A DNA stretch of 64,000 nt from Armatimonadota bacterium (GCA_016125185.1 WGMG01000008.1:20066-84065), one strand, 5' to 3'. Positions 18,470 through 28,197 are shown, counted from the first letter of the stretch. Notes: generated by a model not told the origin, from the letters alone. Program-made: numbers and translations.

Positions 18470-20086
18470 TTAGCTAACGACTGCTTTCGACTTCACTGCT
18501 GCGCCTACTAGACCAGCGAACAGAGGATGCGGTCGATTTGGACGGCTCTTCAGTTCGGGGTGGGCTTGGGTCGCGATGAAGAACGGGTGAGCGGGAACCT
18601 CCACCATTTCGACCAGTCGGTAGTCGGGCGAGACGCCCGAGATGACCATTCCGTGCTGTTGGAGCTTTTCGCGGAAATCGTTGTTGACCTCGAATCGGTG
18701 GCGGTGGCGTTCGGTGATGCGGGTCGCGTTGTAAAGGTTGTGGGCGAGCGTGTTGTTGACCAGGTTGCACGGGTAGGAGCCGAGCCGCATAGTCGCGCCC
18801 TTGTCCTTGACGCCCTTCTGCTCGGGTAGCAGGTGGATGACTGGATACGAGGCGGAATCGGTCATTTCTTCGGAGTTTGCGCCTTCGAGGCCACAGACGT
18901 TGCGCGAATACTCGATGACGGCCATTTGAAGCCCCAGGCAGATGCCGAGGAAGGGAATTCCTTGTTCGCGGGCGATCTTGATCGCCTCGATCTTGCCTTC
19001 GATGCCTCGGCTTCCGAATCCAGGGGCGACCACCAAGCCGTCAATGCCCTTGAGGACTTCGGCGGGGGCTCCGGCCTTTTCAAGCTCGTCGCTCTCGATC
19101 CAGCGGATGCTGACCGACGCCTTATGCGGGATGCCGGCGTGGATGAGGGCTTCGGCGATTGATTTATAGGCGTCGCCGTTGGACGTGTATTTGCCCACGA
19201 CGGCGATGGTGACTTCGCTGACCGGGTGTTTGAGGGCGTCGACGAGTTGTTCCCATTCCTGCATCTGGCCCTTGCGCTGTTCGAGCCCGAGGCGCTTCGA
19301 GACGAAGTCGCCTAGGCCCTTCTCTTCGTACAGGAGGGGGACTTCGTAAATGGTGTCCACGTTCTGCGACTGGATGACCGCTTCGGTGGGGACGCCGCAG
19401 AAGAGGCTGATCTTGTCGATGACCTCTTCGGACATCGGAACCTCACAACGGCAGATGAGGACATCGGGCGAGATGCCGATTTCGCGGAGTTTGTAAACGC
19501 TGTGCTGGGTCGGCTTGGTCTTGACTTCGTGCCAGGGACCGACGGTGGGAACGAGCGTCACGTGGACGTACATCGTGTTCTCGTAGCCAAGGTCGGTGCG
19601 CATTTGGCGGATGGCTTCGAGGAAGGGAAGCGATTCGATGTCACCGACGGTGCCGCCGATCTCGGCGATGACCACATCCGCTTCTTGTTCCAAAGCAACG
19701 TGCTTGGCGAGTCGCTTGATCTCGTTGGTGACGTGGGGGATGACCTGGACGGTGCCACCGAGATAGTCGCCTCGACGTTCGGCTTCGATGACGTTGCGGT
19801 AAATTTTTCCGGTGGTGATGGAGCTGCCTTTGGAGCAGTTGACGTCCATAAATCGCTCGTAATGGCCAAGATCGAGGTCGGTTTCGGCGCCATCTTCGGT
19901 GACGAAAACCTCACCGTGCTGGTAGGGGTTCATCGTGCCGGCATCGACGTTGATGTAGGGATCGAGCTTGATGGGAGCGACGGTGAAGCCGCGGTTGCGG
20001 AGGAGTCTTCCGAGGCTGGCGGTTGCGACTCCTTTTCCGATTCCACTTACAACGCCGCCGGTTACGAAAATGTACTTTGTCGCCAT
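18470..20086 (-). CDS. pyrG: CTP synthase
   Basis: Makes CTP from UTP, ATP and glutamine in the cytosol. The product has 538 residues, the usual length. The N-terminal synthetase domain starts [16 protein letters not shown], with [15 protein letters not shown] and [19 protein letters not shown]. The C-terminal class I glutamine amidotransferase domain has the nucleophile in [10 protein letters not shown] and a terminal [10 protein letters not shown] carrying the catalytic His and Glu. I start at ATG 20086 (MATKYIF); eight more residues from 20110 are not conserved-looking. It is a housekeeping gene, preceded by a 434-base gene-free region. Confidence 0.97.
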   Translation of the reverse strand: MATKYIFVTGGVVSGIGKGVATASLGRLLRNRGFTVAPIKLDPYINVDAGTMNPYQHGEVFVTEDGAETDLDLGHYERFMDVNCSKGSSITTGKIYRNVIEAERRGDYLGGTVQVIPHVTNEIKRLAKHVALEQEADVVIAEIGGTVGDIESLPFLEAIRQMRTDLGYENTMYVHVTLVPTVGPWHEVKTKPTQHSVYKLREIGISPDVLICRCEVPMSEEVIDKISLFCGVPTEAVIQSQNVDTIYEVPLLYEEKGLGDFVSKRLGLEQRKGQMQEWEQLVDALKHPVSEVTIAVVGKYTSNGDAYKSIAEALIHAGIPHKASVSIRWIESDELEKAGAPAEVLKGIDGLVVAPGFGSRGIEGKIEAIKIAREQGIPFLGICLGLQMAVIEYSRNVCGLEGANSEEMTDSASYPVIHLLPEQKGVKDKGATMRLGSYPCNLVNNTLAHNLYNATRITERHRHRFEVNNDFREKLQQHGMVISGVSPDYRLVEMVEVPAHPFFIATQAHPELKSRPNRPHPLFAGLVGAAVKSKAVVS

Positions 20087-20368
20087 GATCCCAACTCCCT
20101 CAAGACACAAAGACGCCGCGCTGCGCCGAAAAGTGTGGGGTTTTTAGAAGTATACGACCAGCGGGTGGGGCGTTGTCGGCAAATCGAAGAAATGCCCATA
20201 TTTTTGGGGGCGACGGGGGCCGTCGTCAATCCCTCGGTTCGCTCGTACCTTGCTCACCGATCCCTTTTCTAAGGGATAGCTTCGATTGAGGAGGATTCTG
20301 GATTGGGAGAGCAGATAGCGAGTCTATTTCAGTTGGGAGTTGGGGTCTCCGCTTCGCTACGTGAGCTT

Positions 20369-20450
20369 GGCACCCTTCTGGTGGACCCTATCCGGAGAAG
20401 TATCTTTGTGGCACCTATTTGGCGGACCCAGTCCACAGAAGTATGTTTGT
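20369..20450. repeat. Two tandem 41-base imperfect repeats
   Basis: Unit one is 20369-20409 and unit two 20410-20450. They are the same length and match at 32 of 41 positions by my count; both begin ggcacc and end in tttgt. The core resembles the repeat family near 60.7 and 62-64 kb (ggaccct followed by agtatctttgt). Confidence 0.6.
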
Positions 20451-20496
20451 GCTCAACCAGTCACTGCTGGACCGACATATCGATGGTCGAGTAAAA

Positions 20497-20529
20497 ACAA
20501 AACGCCCCATCGTCGATGGGGCGTTTTGT
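20497..20529 (-). terminator. Intrinsic terminator of the acidic-tail protein gene
   Basis: A 15-bp perfect stem (20497-20511 with 20515-20529) with a 3-base loop and a GC core ccccatc/gatgggg. Read on the minus strand it is followed by a T-rich tract (20491-20499), placed just after the stop at 20544. Confidence 0.85.
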
Positions 20530-20543
20530 CGAACAAGACCGAC

Positions 20544-20924
20544 TTACTTTGAGTCGTCAGAATCGTCGGATTCTTCGTCGTCATCCGACTCATCGTCGTC
20601 CGATTCCTCTTCATCGTCGGAGTCATCTGAAGCTTCGTCAGTTTCTTCGGTGTCCTCGTCCTCCGAGTTGTCGTCGTCAGACTCCTCCGTCTCTTGCTCA
20701 TCAGTCGCTTCTTCGGTCGCCGCAGCTTCCTCATGACTTCCTCCGATTCCGATCTTCTCGAGGAGGCCGCCAACCATGTCGCCATGGATTGCCTGTTCGA
20801 TCTGACCTTCAATTGAATCCGGGATTCGGTCGCGGTTTTGGTTGAGCAAATTCTCGGCTTGATCGGTGATGGTTTCCTTGGTGATCCCGAGCTTGTCGGT
20901 TAGGTTGTGAAACAGGTCAGACAT
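20544..20924 (-). CDS. Small protein with highly acidic Asp/Glu/Ser tail
   Basis: No family recognised. The first 65 residues are amphipathic and helical (LFHNLTDKLGITKETITDQA, then IEQAIHGDMVGGLLEKIG). From about residue 68 to 126 the protein is almost only Asp, Glu and Ser with a few Thr, ending EESDDSDDSK. No signal peptide or membrane segment is visible. Such tails are seen in histone-chaperone-like, cation-binding or protein-mimic proteins, but none of these roles can be claimed. The gene has its own strong terminator and is divergent from asnS. Confidence 0.75.
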   Translation of the reverse strand: MSDLFHNLTDKLGITKETITDQAENLLNQNRDRIPDSIEGQIEQAIHGDMVGGLLEKIGIGGSHEEAAATEEATDEQETEESDDDNSEDEDTEETDEASDDSDDEEESDDDESDDDEESDDSDDSK

Positions 20925-20993
20925 AGGTCAGAACATCATACGACATTTGGGTGAACGGGATAGGCATTTCGGTATCCTTGTAGTTCAATTTCG

Positions 20994-22385
20994 ATGGATT
21001 ACCGACGCCAGTACATCAAGGACCTTTTCCAGCTTGCCCCGGGGGTGCAGGCCAGCGCCTATGGCTGGGTGAAAACCCGCCGCGATAGCAAGGGAATTTC
21101 GTTCGTCCAACTGAGCGACGGCTCGTGTTTCAAAGACCTTCAGATCGTGGTCGAGGAGGGCGTGATCGACGCCGAAACGCTCAAGCATGTGACGACCGGC
21201 GCATGCGTGCGGTTCGACGGCGAGATTGTGGAATCTCCGGCGGCGGGACAGGCGGTCGAGTTGAAGGCGACAGGTCTGGAAATCTTCGGTCCGGCCGACC
21301 CGATGACGTACCCACTCCAAAAGAAGGGGGCGACGATGGAGTTTCTGCGGGAGATCGCTCACCTGCGGGTGCGAGGCAATACGTTCGGCGCAGTCTTTCG
21401 AGTTCGGAACCAACTTGCTCAGGCGGTGCATCAGTTCTTCGACGAGCGCGGATTCCACTATATTCACACGCCGATCATCACCGCCAGCGACGCGGAGGGC
21501 GCGGGCGCGATGTTCCAGGTCACGACGAGCGTGGAGCACGACGAAAAGGGTTATGTGGTCACGAAGAAGGACCCGGCGGAAGACTTTTTTGGCAAACCGG
21601 CCTACCTAACGGTTAGTGGTCAGTTGGAGGCAGAAACACTGGCTTTGGGCCTGACCAATGTTTACACGTTCGGGCCGACGTTCCGGGCCGAGAATTCTTC
21701 GACCAGTCGGCACCTCGCCGAGTTCTGGATGATTGAGCCGGAGATGGCGTTCTGCTCGCTGGAAGGCGACATGAACCTGGCGGAGGAGTTCCTGAAGTAC
21801 ACGATCCAGCACACACTCGACAGGTGTGCGGGTGACCTGGAGTTCTTTAACCAGCGCATCGAGCCGGAACTGCTGAAGACCCTGAACCATGTAGCGGAGA
21901 GCGGCTTCGAGCGGATGACCTACACCGAGGCGATCAAGGTGCTGGAAAACTCGGGCGAGAATTTTGAGTATCCGGTGTCGTGGGGAACCGACCTGCAGAG
22001 CGAGCATGAACGATGGCTGACGGAGACAAAGGTTGGCCGTCCGGTGATCCTTACGGACTATCCGAAGGAGATCAAGGCCTTCTATATGAGGCTGAACGAC
22101 GATGAGAAGACGGTTCGGGCGATGGACGTTTTGGCACCGCGAATCGGAGAAATCATCGGCGGATCGCAACGCGAGGAGCGGCTGGACGTACTGGAAAGAA
22201 GAATCCAAGAGCAGGGCCTACCGATGGAAGCCTATTGGTGGTACCTCGACCTGCGAAAGTTCGGTAGCGTGCCACACGCTGGCTTTGGGTTAGGGTTCGA
22301 ACGATTGGTCATGTACGTAACGGGAATGAAAAACATCCGAGACGTAATTCCTTATTACCGCGTTCCCGGCAACGCCGAATTTTAA
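20994..22385 (+). CDS. asnS: Asparaginyl-tRNA synthetase
   Basis: A class IIb aminoacyl-tRNA synthetase that charges tRNA-Asn in the cytosol. The 463-residue length is normal. The N-terminal OB fold is clear ([20 protein letters not shown]). The catalytic core shows the family's [31 protein letters not shown] (motif 2) and [16 protein letters not shown] (motif 3). The TAA overlaps the ATG of the following ABC transporter gene by one base, so an uptake or export function is co-expressed with a housekeeping synthetase. Confidence 0.96.
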   Translation: MDYRRQYIKDLFQLAPGVQASAYGWVKTRRDSKGISFVQLSDGSCFKDLQIVVEEGVIDAETLKHVTTGACVRFDGEIVESPAAGQAVELKATGLEIFGPADPMTYPLQKKGATMEFLREIAHLRVRGNTFGAVFRVRNQLAQAVHQFFDERGFHYIHTPIITASDAEGAGAMFQVTTSVEHDEKGYVVTKKDPAEDFFGKPAYLTVSGQLEAETLALGLTNVYTFGPTFRAENSSTSRHLAEFWMIEPEMAFCSLEGDMNLAEEFLKYTIQHTLDRCAGDLEFFNQRIEPELLKTLNHVAESGFERMTYTEAIKVLENSGENFEYPVSWGTDLQSEHERWLTETKVGRPVILTDYPKEIKAFYMRLNDDEKTVRAMDVLAPRIGEIIGGSQREERLDVLERRIQEQGLPMEAYWWYLDLRKFGSVPHAGFGLGFERLVMYVTGMKNIRDVIPYYRVPGNAEF

Positions 22386-24160
22386 TGGCATCCGAAAGCC
22401 GCTTCCGCTTCGACCCTCGCATCAAGCGAGAGCTGTTGGGGCAAAAGCGGTCGATTCTGATCGGGGTCGGCTGCTCAGCGCTGGCGGCGGGTCTGTACGG
22501 TTGGACGCTGGATTTTACGCAGCACGCGGTTGATTCTATCGATGCGCTCCACAAGTCGCACGCTGCCGCAGAGTTCGATCATCTCGCGAAGTACTGCGGA
22601 ATATTGGTGGCGATCTTCTTGCTCCGGTATATCTTCGTCCGGTTCCAAACTTATTACTTGGCCCATGCCGTCGCCAAGTTGACGACCGACTTGCGCAGAA
22701 AGCTAATGTCCAAGCTTTTGCGGCTACCGGTGACGTACTTCAACGAGAAGCGGTCCGGGGCGGTGCAGAGCATTCTCACCAACGACGTGAACGTATTTCA
22801 GTCGGCGGTGCAGATTCTGCGCGACTCCGTGGAAGCGCCGATCAAGGCCACGGTCTCCCTGGCGTACATCGTTTACATGCAATGGGAGATGGCGGTCGTG
22901 ACGTTTCTGATGATTCCGGTTTTGGGAGTCATCGTCAACCAAAACGCTAAGCGGATGCGCAAAGCCCAGGCCGAGGTTCAGGTCGATCTGGCTGATGTCG
23001 GGGCGGTCACGCAGGAGACGTTGCAGGGCGTTCGCGTCGTGAAGGCGTTTGGAGCCGAGGCCCAGATGGACAAGCAATACGCCGGGCTGACCCAGCGGAG
23101 CTTGGTCAGCCAACTGAAGACTGCGAAGTTGGTGGCGAAACTGAAGCCATTGGTCGAGTTGTTGGGCGCGGTCGGTTTGATTCTCGCTTTTCTGATTGGT
23201 GGTTGGTTGGCTTTGCATGGCGACCTTCGGGTTAGCAAGATGGTGGTGTTGGCGATCGCGCTCGACAACATCAACCAGGGCTTTCGCGGCATTTCGGGGC
23301 TGTCGAACACCTATTCGGCGGTGCAAGCTGCGGCGGACCGAATCTACGGCGAAATCTTGGAAGTTCCCGAGCCGCCCGAGCATTCGGGCAGTTTGCAGTT
23401 GAAGACGGTGAAGGGTGAAATCGAATTCCGCAACGTTTCGTTTGCGTATCCCGACGGCACTCCGGCGTTGCGTAACGTCAGCTTCACCATCGAGCCGGGA
23501 ACGTCGCTCGCGCTGGTGGGGCCGAGCGGGGCGGGAAAGAGTACTATCGCCGATTTGCTGCTGCGATTTTATGAGCCAAGCAGCGGTGACATCTTTGTCG
23601 ATGGCGTGAATCTGCGTGACCTCGACGTCGCATGGCTGAGGAACCAGGTCGGTGTGGTGCCGCAACAGACGTTTTTGTTTGCGGGGAGCATCGACGACAA
23701 CCTGCGTCTCGGCGCGCCAGACGCGACGGAGGAGCAAATCGGAAAGGCGCTTCGGATGGCGCACGCCGAGAACTTTACGGCCGAGTTTCGCGAGCGAAAC
23801 CTACCGGTGCTGGGCGAGCGCGGCGTCAAGCTCAGCGGCGGTCAGATGCAACGCGTGGCGATCGCGCGGGCTTTGATCCGGGAGCCTTCGATTCTGTTGC
23901 TGGACGAGGCGACGAGCGCTCTCGACGCCGCTTCGGAGCAGGCGGTCACCGAAGCCCTGCAAGAAGTGATGGAGACGCGCACCACGCTGTTCATCGCCCA
24001 CCGTTTGACGACGGCAGCGCGGGCGACGAGGATTCTCCTGCTGAAGAAGGGCGAGGTGGTCGAGATTGGTTCGCACCGCGAATTGGTGGATCACGACGGC
24101 GAGTATGCGGCGTTGTTCCGACTGTTCAGCGCGGGCGTCTTGGAGGATTCGCTTGGCTGA
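22385..24160 (+). CDS. ABC exporter, fused membrane and ATPase domains (MsbA-like)
   Basis: A 591-residue half-transporter that should work as a homodimer in the inner membrane. Residues 20-310 hold six membrane segments of the ABC type-1 fold. The ATPase domain follows with Walker A GPSGAGKST, Q-loop VGVVPQQTFLF, signature LSGGQMQRVAIARAL, Walker B SILLLDEATSALD and the switch His in FIAHRLTTA. Related proteins flip lipid A or lipids or export peptides and drugs; the substrate here is not readable. It is translationally coupled to asnS upstream and overlaps the next ATPase gene by eight bases. Confidence 0.9.
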   Translation: MASESRFRFDPRIKRELLGQKRSILIGVGCSALAAGLYGWTLDFTQHAVDSIDALHKSHAAAEFDHLAKYCGILVAIFLLRYIFVRFQTYYLAHAVAKLTTDLRRKLMSKLLRLPVTYFNEKRSGAVQSILTNDVNVFQSAVQILRDSVEAPIKATVSLAYIVYMQWEMAVVTFLMIPVLGVIVNQNAKRMRKAQAEVQVDLADVGAVTQETLQGVRVVKAFGAEAQMDKQYAGLTQRSLVSQLKTAKLVAKLKPLVELLGAVGLILAFLIGGWLALHGDLRVSKMVVLAIALDNINQGFRGISGLSNTYSAVQAAADRIYGEILEVPEPPEHSGSLQLKTVKGEIEFRNVSFAYPDGTPALRNVSFTIEPGTSLALVGPSGAGKSTIADLLLRFYEPSSGDIFVDGVNLRDLDVAWLRNQVGVVPQQTFLFAGSIDDNLRLGAPDATEEQIGKALRMAHAENFTAEFRERNLPVLGERGVKLSGGQMQRVAIARALIREPSILLLDEATSALDAASEQAVTEALQEVMETRTTLFIAHRLTTAARATRILLLKKGEVVEIGSHRELVDHDGEYAALFRLFSAGVLEDSLG

Positions 24161-24917
24161 TCCTGTGCTGGCCACGCAGGGATTGGAGGTCGGCATCGCC
24201 GGGCACCTCATCGCCCGATGTGACGATTTGGAGTTAGCGACCGGCGAGGTGTTGGTGCTGATCGGCAAGAACGGGGCGGGAAAATCGACCTACCTGCGCA
24301 CGCTGGGTGGGCTTCTGAAGCCGATGAGCGGGCAGGTTTTGTTTGGCGGTCGTCCCCAAGCCGAAGTGAAACTGGAAAAGGAGGCGGCGTGGCTCTCCCA
24401 GGAGGAGCATTTGGAGTTTGCCTGGTCGGTGACAGAGTATGTGTCACTGGGGCGATTGGCGCACCATTCGGGCCTGTCGCTTTCGGCAGAAGACCGCCAA
24501 AAGGTCGCTGAGGCGCTGGCAATGGTGGATGCCGAGGATTTGGCGGATCGCACGGTTTTGGAATTGAGCGGAGGCGAACGGCAACGGGTGAGGGTCGCAA
24601 GGGCGCTGGCCCAAGACACGCCGCTGATTCTGATGGACGAGCCTACGACTCACCTGGATTTGGAACATCAACTCGCCTTTTTGGGGCTGTTGGAGAAGCT
24701 GAAGCGGGAGGGGAAATCGATCGTGGTTTCTCTGCACGACGTGTTTCATGCCGGGCAGATTGGCAGTCGCTTTCTGCTCTTCCAGAATGGCGTGGCTTCG
24801 CACGCATCCAGCTTGACAAAAGAAAAGCTCGAAGCAACCTTGTCGGTCGGCTTCGAGCCTACGGAGTCAGGCTATCTGGTGCCTATTGTCCGTCGTACCA
24901 CTGACTATGCGGGCTAG
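24153..24917 (+). CDS. ABC transporter ATP-binding protein, FecE/BtuD-like
   Basis: A stand-alone ATPase of about 254 residues. Walker A IGKNGAGKST, signature LSGGERQRVRVARAL, Walker B PLILMDEPTTHLDL and an H-loop in VVSLHDVFHA are all present, and the style is that of iron-siderophore or cobalamin importers. I choose TTG 24153, overlapping the previous stop, because a GGAGGA lies at 24142-24147; an upstream ATG at 24066 would force a long out-of-character extension. No permease or binding protein is adjacent, so partner and substrate are unknown. Its 3' end overlaps a convergent gene by 35 bases. Confidence 0.8.
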   Translation: MADPVLATQGLEVGIAGHLIARCDDLELATGEVLVLIGKNGAGKSTYLRTLGGLLKPMSGQVLFGGRPQAEVKLEKEAAWLSQEEHLEFAWSVTEYVSLGRLAHHSGLSLSAEDRQKVAEALAMVDAEDLADRTVLELSGGERQRVRVARALAQDTPLILMDEPTTHLDLEHQLAFLGLLEKLKREGKSIVVSLHDVFHAGQIGSRFLLFQNGVASHASSLTKEKLEATLSVGFEPTESGYLVPIVRRTTDYAG

Positions 24918-25269
24918 CCGGGTTGGGTACGGGCTTGTGCTGAGTTCTGTCCGGCATGACGACAGTTGGGACCTTCGAGAGAGCGTGCATTTCGTCGGTC
25001 GGCTTTTGGGAGTCTGCGGCTGATGCGCCCCCAGCTTGCTTCGCTCGGTTCTGCGCTTCCTCCACTTCTTTCGAGACGTCAACGTTGGAGGCTTGCTCCT
25101 CAGGTTTCTGGTGGGCCTTGGCTGCGTCCATGGCTTCCTGCTGCATGATCTGCTGCTGCTCCTCCATCGACTTGTTGTAGAAGCCCCATTTTTGGCTGTA
25201 GATGACAAGGCCGAGACCCGCGAACACAAGCACACTCGCGAGCAGCACCGGTGGTTTCTTCTTCTTCAT
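24883..25269 (-). CDS. Small anchored protein with helical Gln/Glu-rich domain
   Basis: Not recognised. The 128-residue product begins MKKKKPPVLLASVLVFAGLGLVIYSQ, a signal anchor, followed by a helical stretch rich in Gln, Glu and Ala (EEQQQIMQQEAMDAAKAHQ) and a proline-rich tail. Its 3' end overlaps the convergent ABC ATPase gene by 35 bases. The clean anchor and charged start support a real gene, but nothing points to a function. Confidence 0.65.
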   Translation of the reverse strand: MKKKKPPVLLASVLVFAGLGLVIYSQKWGFYNKSMEEQQQIMQQEAMDAAKAHQKPEEQASNVDVSKEVEEAQNRAKQAGGASAADSQKPTDEMHALSKVPTVVMPDRTQHKPVPNPASPHSQWYDGQ

Positions 25270-25346
25270 GGTGATGATTCCTCTATGTATAAGCTATTGT
25301 ATTTGATATCAATGTGTGCAATTTCCAGACCAGGTGAGAAATCTCG

Positions 25347-26396
25347 GTGAAGGTTGCGATCGACGCCCGCCTAATTGCGGGGACCAGCACGGGCGATAGC
25401 ACCTACTGGACTTGCTTTCTCGAAGCCTTCACCCAGCTCTACCCGGAAGTGGAACTGATATGTATTTCCAACCGATCAAAGCCCTTGGGCGTTCCTTGGC
25501 TGGAAAACATTTCGTGGTTGAATGTTCCGGCCAAGACGGAACAATGGTGGAGCATGGTGACTCTGCCGCTAGCGGCTCGCAAGGTTGGGGCGAATCTCCT
25601 TCATGTACAGTACGCGCTGAGTCCATTGGCGAAGAACGGCATCTCCACGGTTCACGACGTCTCATTCATGATCGAACCGGCGTGGTTTTCGGTCCAGGAC
25701 CAGACACTCTTAAAGATGGGTGTCGAGCTTGCGTCGAGGAAAGCAAAGCGGATTGTAACGGTGAGCGAGACCTCGAAATCGGAGATTCTTCGATTCTTCC
25801 CTAAGGCGAAAGTGAAAACCAGAGTGGCCACTAATGCATGCCCACCCTGGATTCAAAGGGCGTCGCCGGAGCAGGTATCGCGGGTCTTGGATTCGCATGG
25901 GATTACCGGTCCTTACGTGTTCACGGTGGGCACGAACTGGGCGAGAAAGAATATGAAGCTGGCCGTGGATGCGACGCGCGAAGCCGGGTGCCAGTTGGTG
26001 GTGACGGGGAAGCAGGGCGGCGAGTTGGCGGCTAACCATGTGCGCGCGACCGGATACGTGGATACCGACGTATTATCCGCCCTCTACACCGGTGCGGCGC
26101 TGTACCTTGCGCCCAGCTTGCACGAGGGGTTTGGGATTCCGATTGTGGAAGCGATGCGGTGCGGAACGCCGGTGGTGTGTGGACCGGGCGGAGCAATGCC
26201 GGAGGTGGCGGGGACGGCCGGATTCGTAATGCCGGACTACGATACGGCGACATGGGCGAAGGCAGTGAGAAAGTTGTTGAACGATCCAAGTAAACTCAGC
26301 GAACTCAGCATGAGAGGGACCGAGCGCGAGGCCGAATTTACGTGGTCACGGTCGGCTCAGGCTCACTACGAGGTCTACCGCGAGGTGGTGAAGTAA
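25347..26396 (+). CDS. Glycosyltransferase family 4 (group 1)
   Basis: A sugar transferase of GT-B fold, cytosolic or membrane-attached. The N-terminus MKVAIDARLIAG and the glycine-rich strand are typical. The donor-site half has GPYVFTVGTNWARKN, LAPSLHEGFGIPIVEAMRCGTPVV (the E-x7-E-like motif) and MPEVAGTAGFV. The 349-residue length is normal. Sugar donor and acceptor are not predictable; envelope polysaccharide is likely. Its TAA overlaps the next ATG by one base, so it is co-transcribed with the Trm112-like, aroQ and peptidase genes. Confidence 0.88.
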   Translation: MKVAIDARLIAGTSTGDSTYWTCFLEAFTQLYPEVELICISNRSKPLGVPWLENISWLNVPAKTEQWWSMVTLPLAARKVGANLLHVQYALSPLAKNGISTVHDVSFMIEPAWFSVQDQTLLKMGVELASRKAKRIVTVSETSKSEILRFFPKAKVKTRVATNACPPWIQRASPEQVSRVLDSHGITGPYVFTVGTNWARKNMKLAVDATREAGCQLVVTGKQGGELAANHVRATGYVDTDVLSALYTGAALYLAPSLHEGFGIPIVEAMRCGTPVVCGPGGAMPEVAGTAGFVMPDYDTATWAKAVRKLLNDPSKLSELSMRGTEREAEFTWSRSAQAHYEVYREVVK

Positions 26397-26587
26397 TGGA
26401 CGATCAGTTCTTGGAATTTCTGGCGAACCCCAACGATCCGGAACGCCCGAAGCTGGTGCGGTCGTACGATTACTTGATCTGCACGAAGACCGGCGTAGGG
26501 TTTCCCATCATCGATGGAATACCGCAACTTCTGCCCGAAAACGAGATTCCGGCTGAGAAGATGAAAGAGTTGTTGCCGCATGAGTGA
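26396..26587 (+). CDS. Trm112-like (UPF0434-type) small protein
   Basis: A 63-residue protein with [32 protein letters not shown], the pattern of bacterial Trm112-like proteins. Only one Cys is visible in the region that often carries a zinc knuckle, so metal binding is doubtful. I use ATG 26396, overlapping the glycosyltransferase stop; a longer frame from 26342 lies inside that gene. Its stop overlaps the aroQ start by eight bases. In eukaryotes Trm112 activates methyltransferases; the bacterial role is unclear. Confidence 0.8.
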   Translation: MDDQFLEFLANPNDPERPKLVRSYDYLICTKTGVGFPIIDGIPQLLPENEIPAEKMKELLPHE

Positions 26588-27038
26588 ACAAAAAAACCAT
26601 AAAGTCCTCATCCTCCACGGACCGAATCTCAACATGACCGGCTTTCGCGAGCCGGACGTTTACGGGAAAAAGCCGCTCGATGAGATCGACGACGACATCA
26701 AGGCTGAAGCGGAGAACCTCGGGATCGAGGTTCGGATTCTGCAGTCCAACTCGGAAGGCATCCTCATCGACACGATCCAGGAACATCGGCGCTGGGCGGA
26801 TGGCATCGTCATCAACCCTGGCGGACTGACCCACTATTCGATCGCCCTGCGCGACGCATTGGCGTCGGTGCGGTTGCCGATCATCGAAGTTCACCTCTCG
26901 AACGTTCACGCGCGAGAGGAATTCCGACGCCACAGCGTCATTTCTCCCGTCACCGTTGGCCAAATCGTTGGCTTCGGCGGTTTCGGCTATCTCATGGCCT
27001 TGCGCGCCCTGCTTAATTTGAAAACCGAAGTGGTCTAA
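26580..27038 (+). CDS. aroQ: Type II 3-dehydroquinate dehydratase
   Basis: Removes water from 3-dehydroquinate in the shikimate pathway, forming a cytosolic dodecamer. The 152-residue product shows [19 protein letters not shown] with the catalytic Tyr28 and the lid Arg23, [23 protein letters not shown] (slightly different from the usual INPAAYTHTS) and [17 protein letters not shown] with His105. Length and all key residues fit. It lies in a tight set with a Trm112-like protein before and an M24 peptidase two bases after. Confidence 0.95.
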   Translation: MSEQKNHKVLILHGPNLNMTGFREPDVYGKKPLDEIDDDIKAEAENLGIEVRILQSNSEGILIDTIQEHRRWADGIVINPGGLTHYSIALRDALASVRLPIIEVHLSNVHAREEFRRHSVISPVTVGQIVGFGGFGYLMALRALLNLKTEVV

Positions 27039-27040
27039 AC

Positions 27041-28129
27041 ATGAATACGCTCCTCCAAAAACCCCAAATCGATCGACTCCGCGACGCGATGGCGGAAGCC
27101 GAATTCGACGCCATCCTCGTCAGCAGTACCACCAACCTGTTTTGGCTGACGGGCTTTACCGGGTCCTTCGGCTACGTGGTGCTGACCCCGACCGAGGCGC
27201 GATTCATCACCGACAGCCGATACACGGTGCAGGCTCAAGAGCAGGTGACCAACATGCCGGTTGTGAGCTTCTCGTCACCGAAGACCGGGATGGGCGTGCT
27301 CGCCGAAAACTTGGAGGAGATGGGCATTCAGAAGCTCGGATTCGAGTCTCCTTACGTGACTTACGCACAGTACCTGACCTACCAGGAGAAGATTTCGGGA
27401 GTCGAATGGGTTCCAGCGGGCGACCTCATCGAGAACCTGCGCATGATCAAGTCTCCGGCCGAGGTGGAGAAGATCAAGGCGGCGTGCGCACTGACAGACA
27501 AGTGTTTCGACCACATCAAGCGACTGGTTCAGGTTGGAGTTTCCGAATTCGAAATTCAGCTTGAGCTTGAGTTCTTCTTCCGCCGAAATGGGGCGACCTG
27601 CGCGTTCGATCCGATCATCGTGAGCGGCGCGAACAGCGCTCGACCGCACGGTAAGGCGACGGAGAAGCCGTTGGCCGAAGGCGACCTGGTCACGTTCGAC
27701 TTTGGCGCGAAGATCGCTGGATACTGCGCCGACATGACGCGAACGGTGGTGGTCGGCAAGGCTAGCGACCGAACTCGGGACATCTACGGGACGGTGCTTC
27801 GGGCTCAACTCGCTTGCTTGGACATGATGAAGCCGGGCGTGGTGGCGGGAGACGTGGATGCGAAGGCTCGCGAAGTCTTTGGTGAGATGGGCTGGGCCGA
27901 GAACTTTGGCCACGGCTTGGGCCACGGCCTCGGGATTTTGGTTCACGATACCGGTCGACTGGGCGTCGGAAGCAAGACGGTGCTGGAGCCGGGGCAGATT
28001 TGGACGGTCGAGCCGGGCATCTATTTCGAGGGCTTCGGCGGCTGTCGAATCGAGGACGACGTGCTCATCACTGAGACCGGCATCGAGATCTTCAACCACT
28101 CGACGAAAGACATGCTCGAACTGAGCTAG
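27041..28129 (+). CDS. pepP: M24 family aminopeptidase (Xaa-Pro type)
   Basis: A cytosolic dimetal aminopeptidase acting on Xaa-Pro peptides. The 362-residue product has a creatinase-like N-terminal domain (TTNLFWLTGFTGS) and a pita-bread domain. Metal ligands are visible: two Asp in DFGAKIAGYCADMTRT, His in NFGHGLGHGLG, Glu in TVEPGIYFEG and Glu in CRIEDDVLIT. Gene order aroQ then pepP-type peptidase is a familiar pair that often precedes efp in other bacteria, but no efp follows here. A GC-rich hairpin follows the stop. Confidence 0.92.
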   Translation: MNTLLQKPQIDRLRDAMAEAEFDAILVSSTTNLFWLTGFTGSFGYVVLTPTEARFITDSRYTVQAQEQVTNMPVVSFSSPKTGMGVLAENLEEMGIQKLGFESPYVTYAQYLTYQEKISGVEWVPAGDLIENLRMIKSPAEVEKIKAACALTDKCFDHIKRLVQVGVSEFEIQLELEFFFRRNGATCAFDPIIVSGANSARPHGKATEKPLAEGDLVTFDFGAKIAGYCADMTRTVVVGKASDRTRDIYGTVLRAQLACLDMMKPGVVAGDVDAKAREVFGEMGWAENFGHGLGHGLGILVHDTGRLGVGSKTVLEPGQIWTVEPGIYFEGFGGCRIEDDVLITETGIEIFNHSTKDMLELS

Positions 28130-28150
28130 TCGTTTTGGCGGTCGTAACGA

Positions 28151-28174
28151 CCGGGGCGTCCGAGGACGCCCCGG
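28151..28174. terminator. GC-rich hairpin after the peptidase gene
   Basis: ccggggcgtc (28151-28160) and gacgccccgg (28165-28174) are exact complements around a 4-base loop; flanking tcgtaa/ttacga extends the symmetry. It separates the convergent peptidase gene and the large minus-strand operon. Confidence 0.65.
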
Positions 28175-28197
28175 ACCTTTTACGATCATGGCTTTGC

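Larger units (their letters stand above)
20111..20543. other. Intergenic region with short repeats and a terminator
   Basis: No supported gene. It holds the pyrG promoter side, a copy of the sequence atccctcggttc (20229-20240) that recurs at 60798-60809 and 63534-63545, a hairpin atccctt/aagggat (20260-20266 with 20271-20277) whose ttttctaagggata core recurs at 62344 and 63607, a 41-base tandem pair, and the terminator of the acidic protein gene. Confidence 0.6.

Noticed and set aside
19502..20272. A 256-codon plus-strand frame opposite pyrG
   Set aside because: Entirely antisense to a canonical CTP synthase except for the repeat-rich end.
20260..20277. Terminator of a gene reading into pyrG
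   Set aside because: The hairpin has no T tract and belongs to the dispersed repeat core found again near 62 and 63.6 kb.
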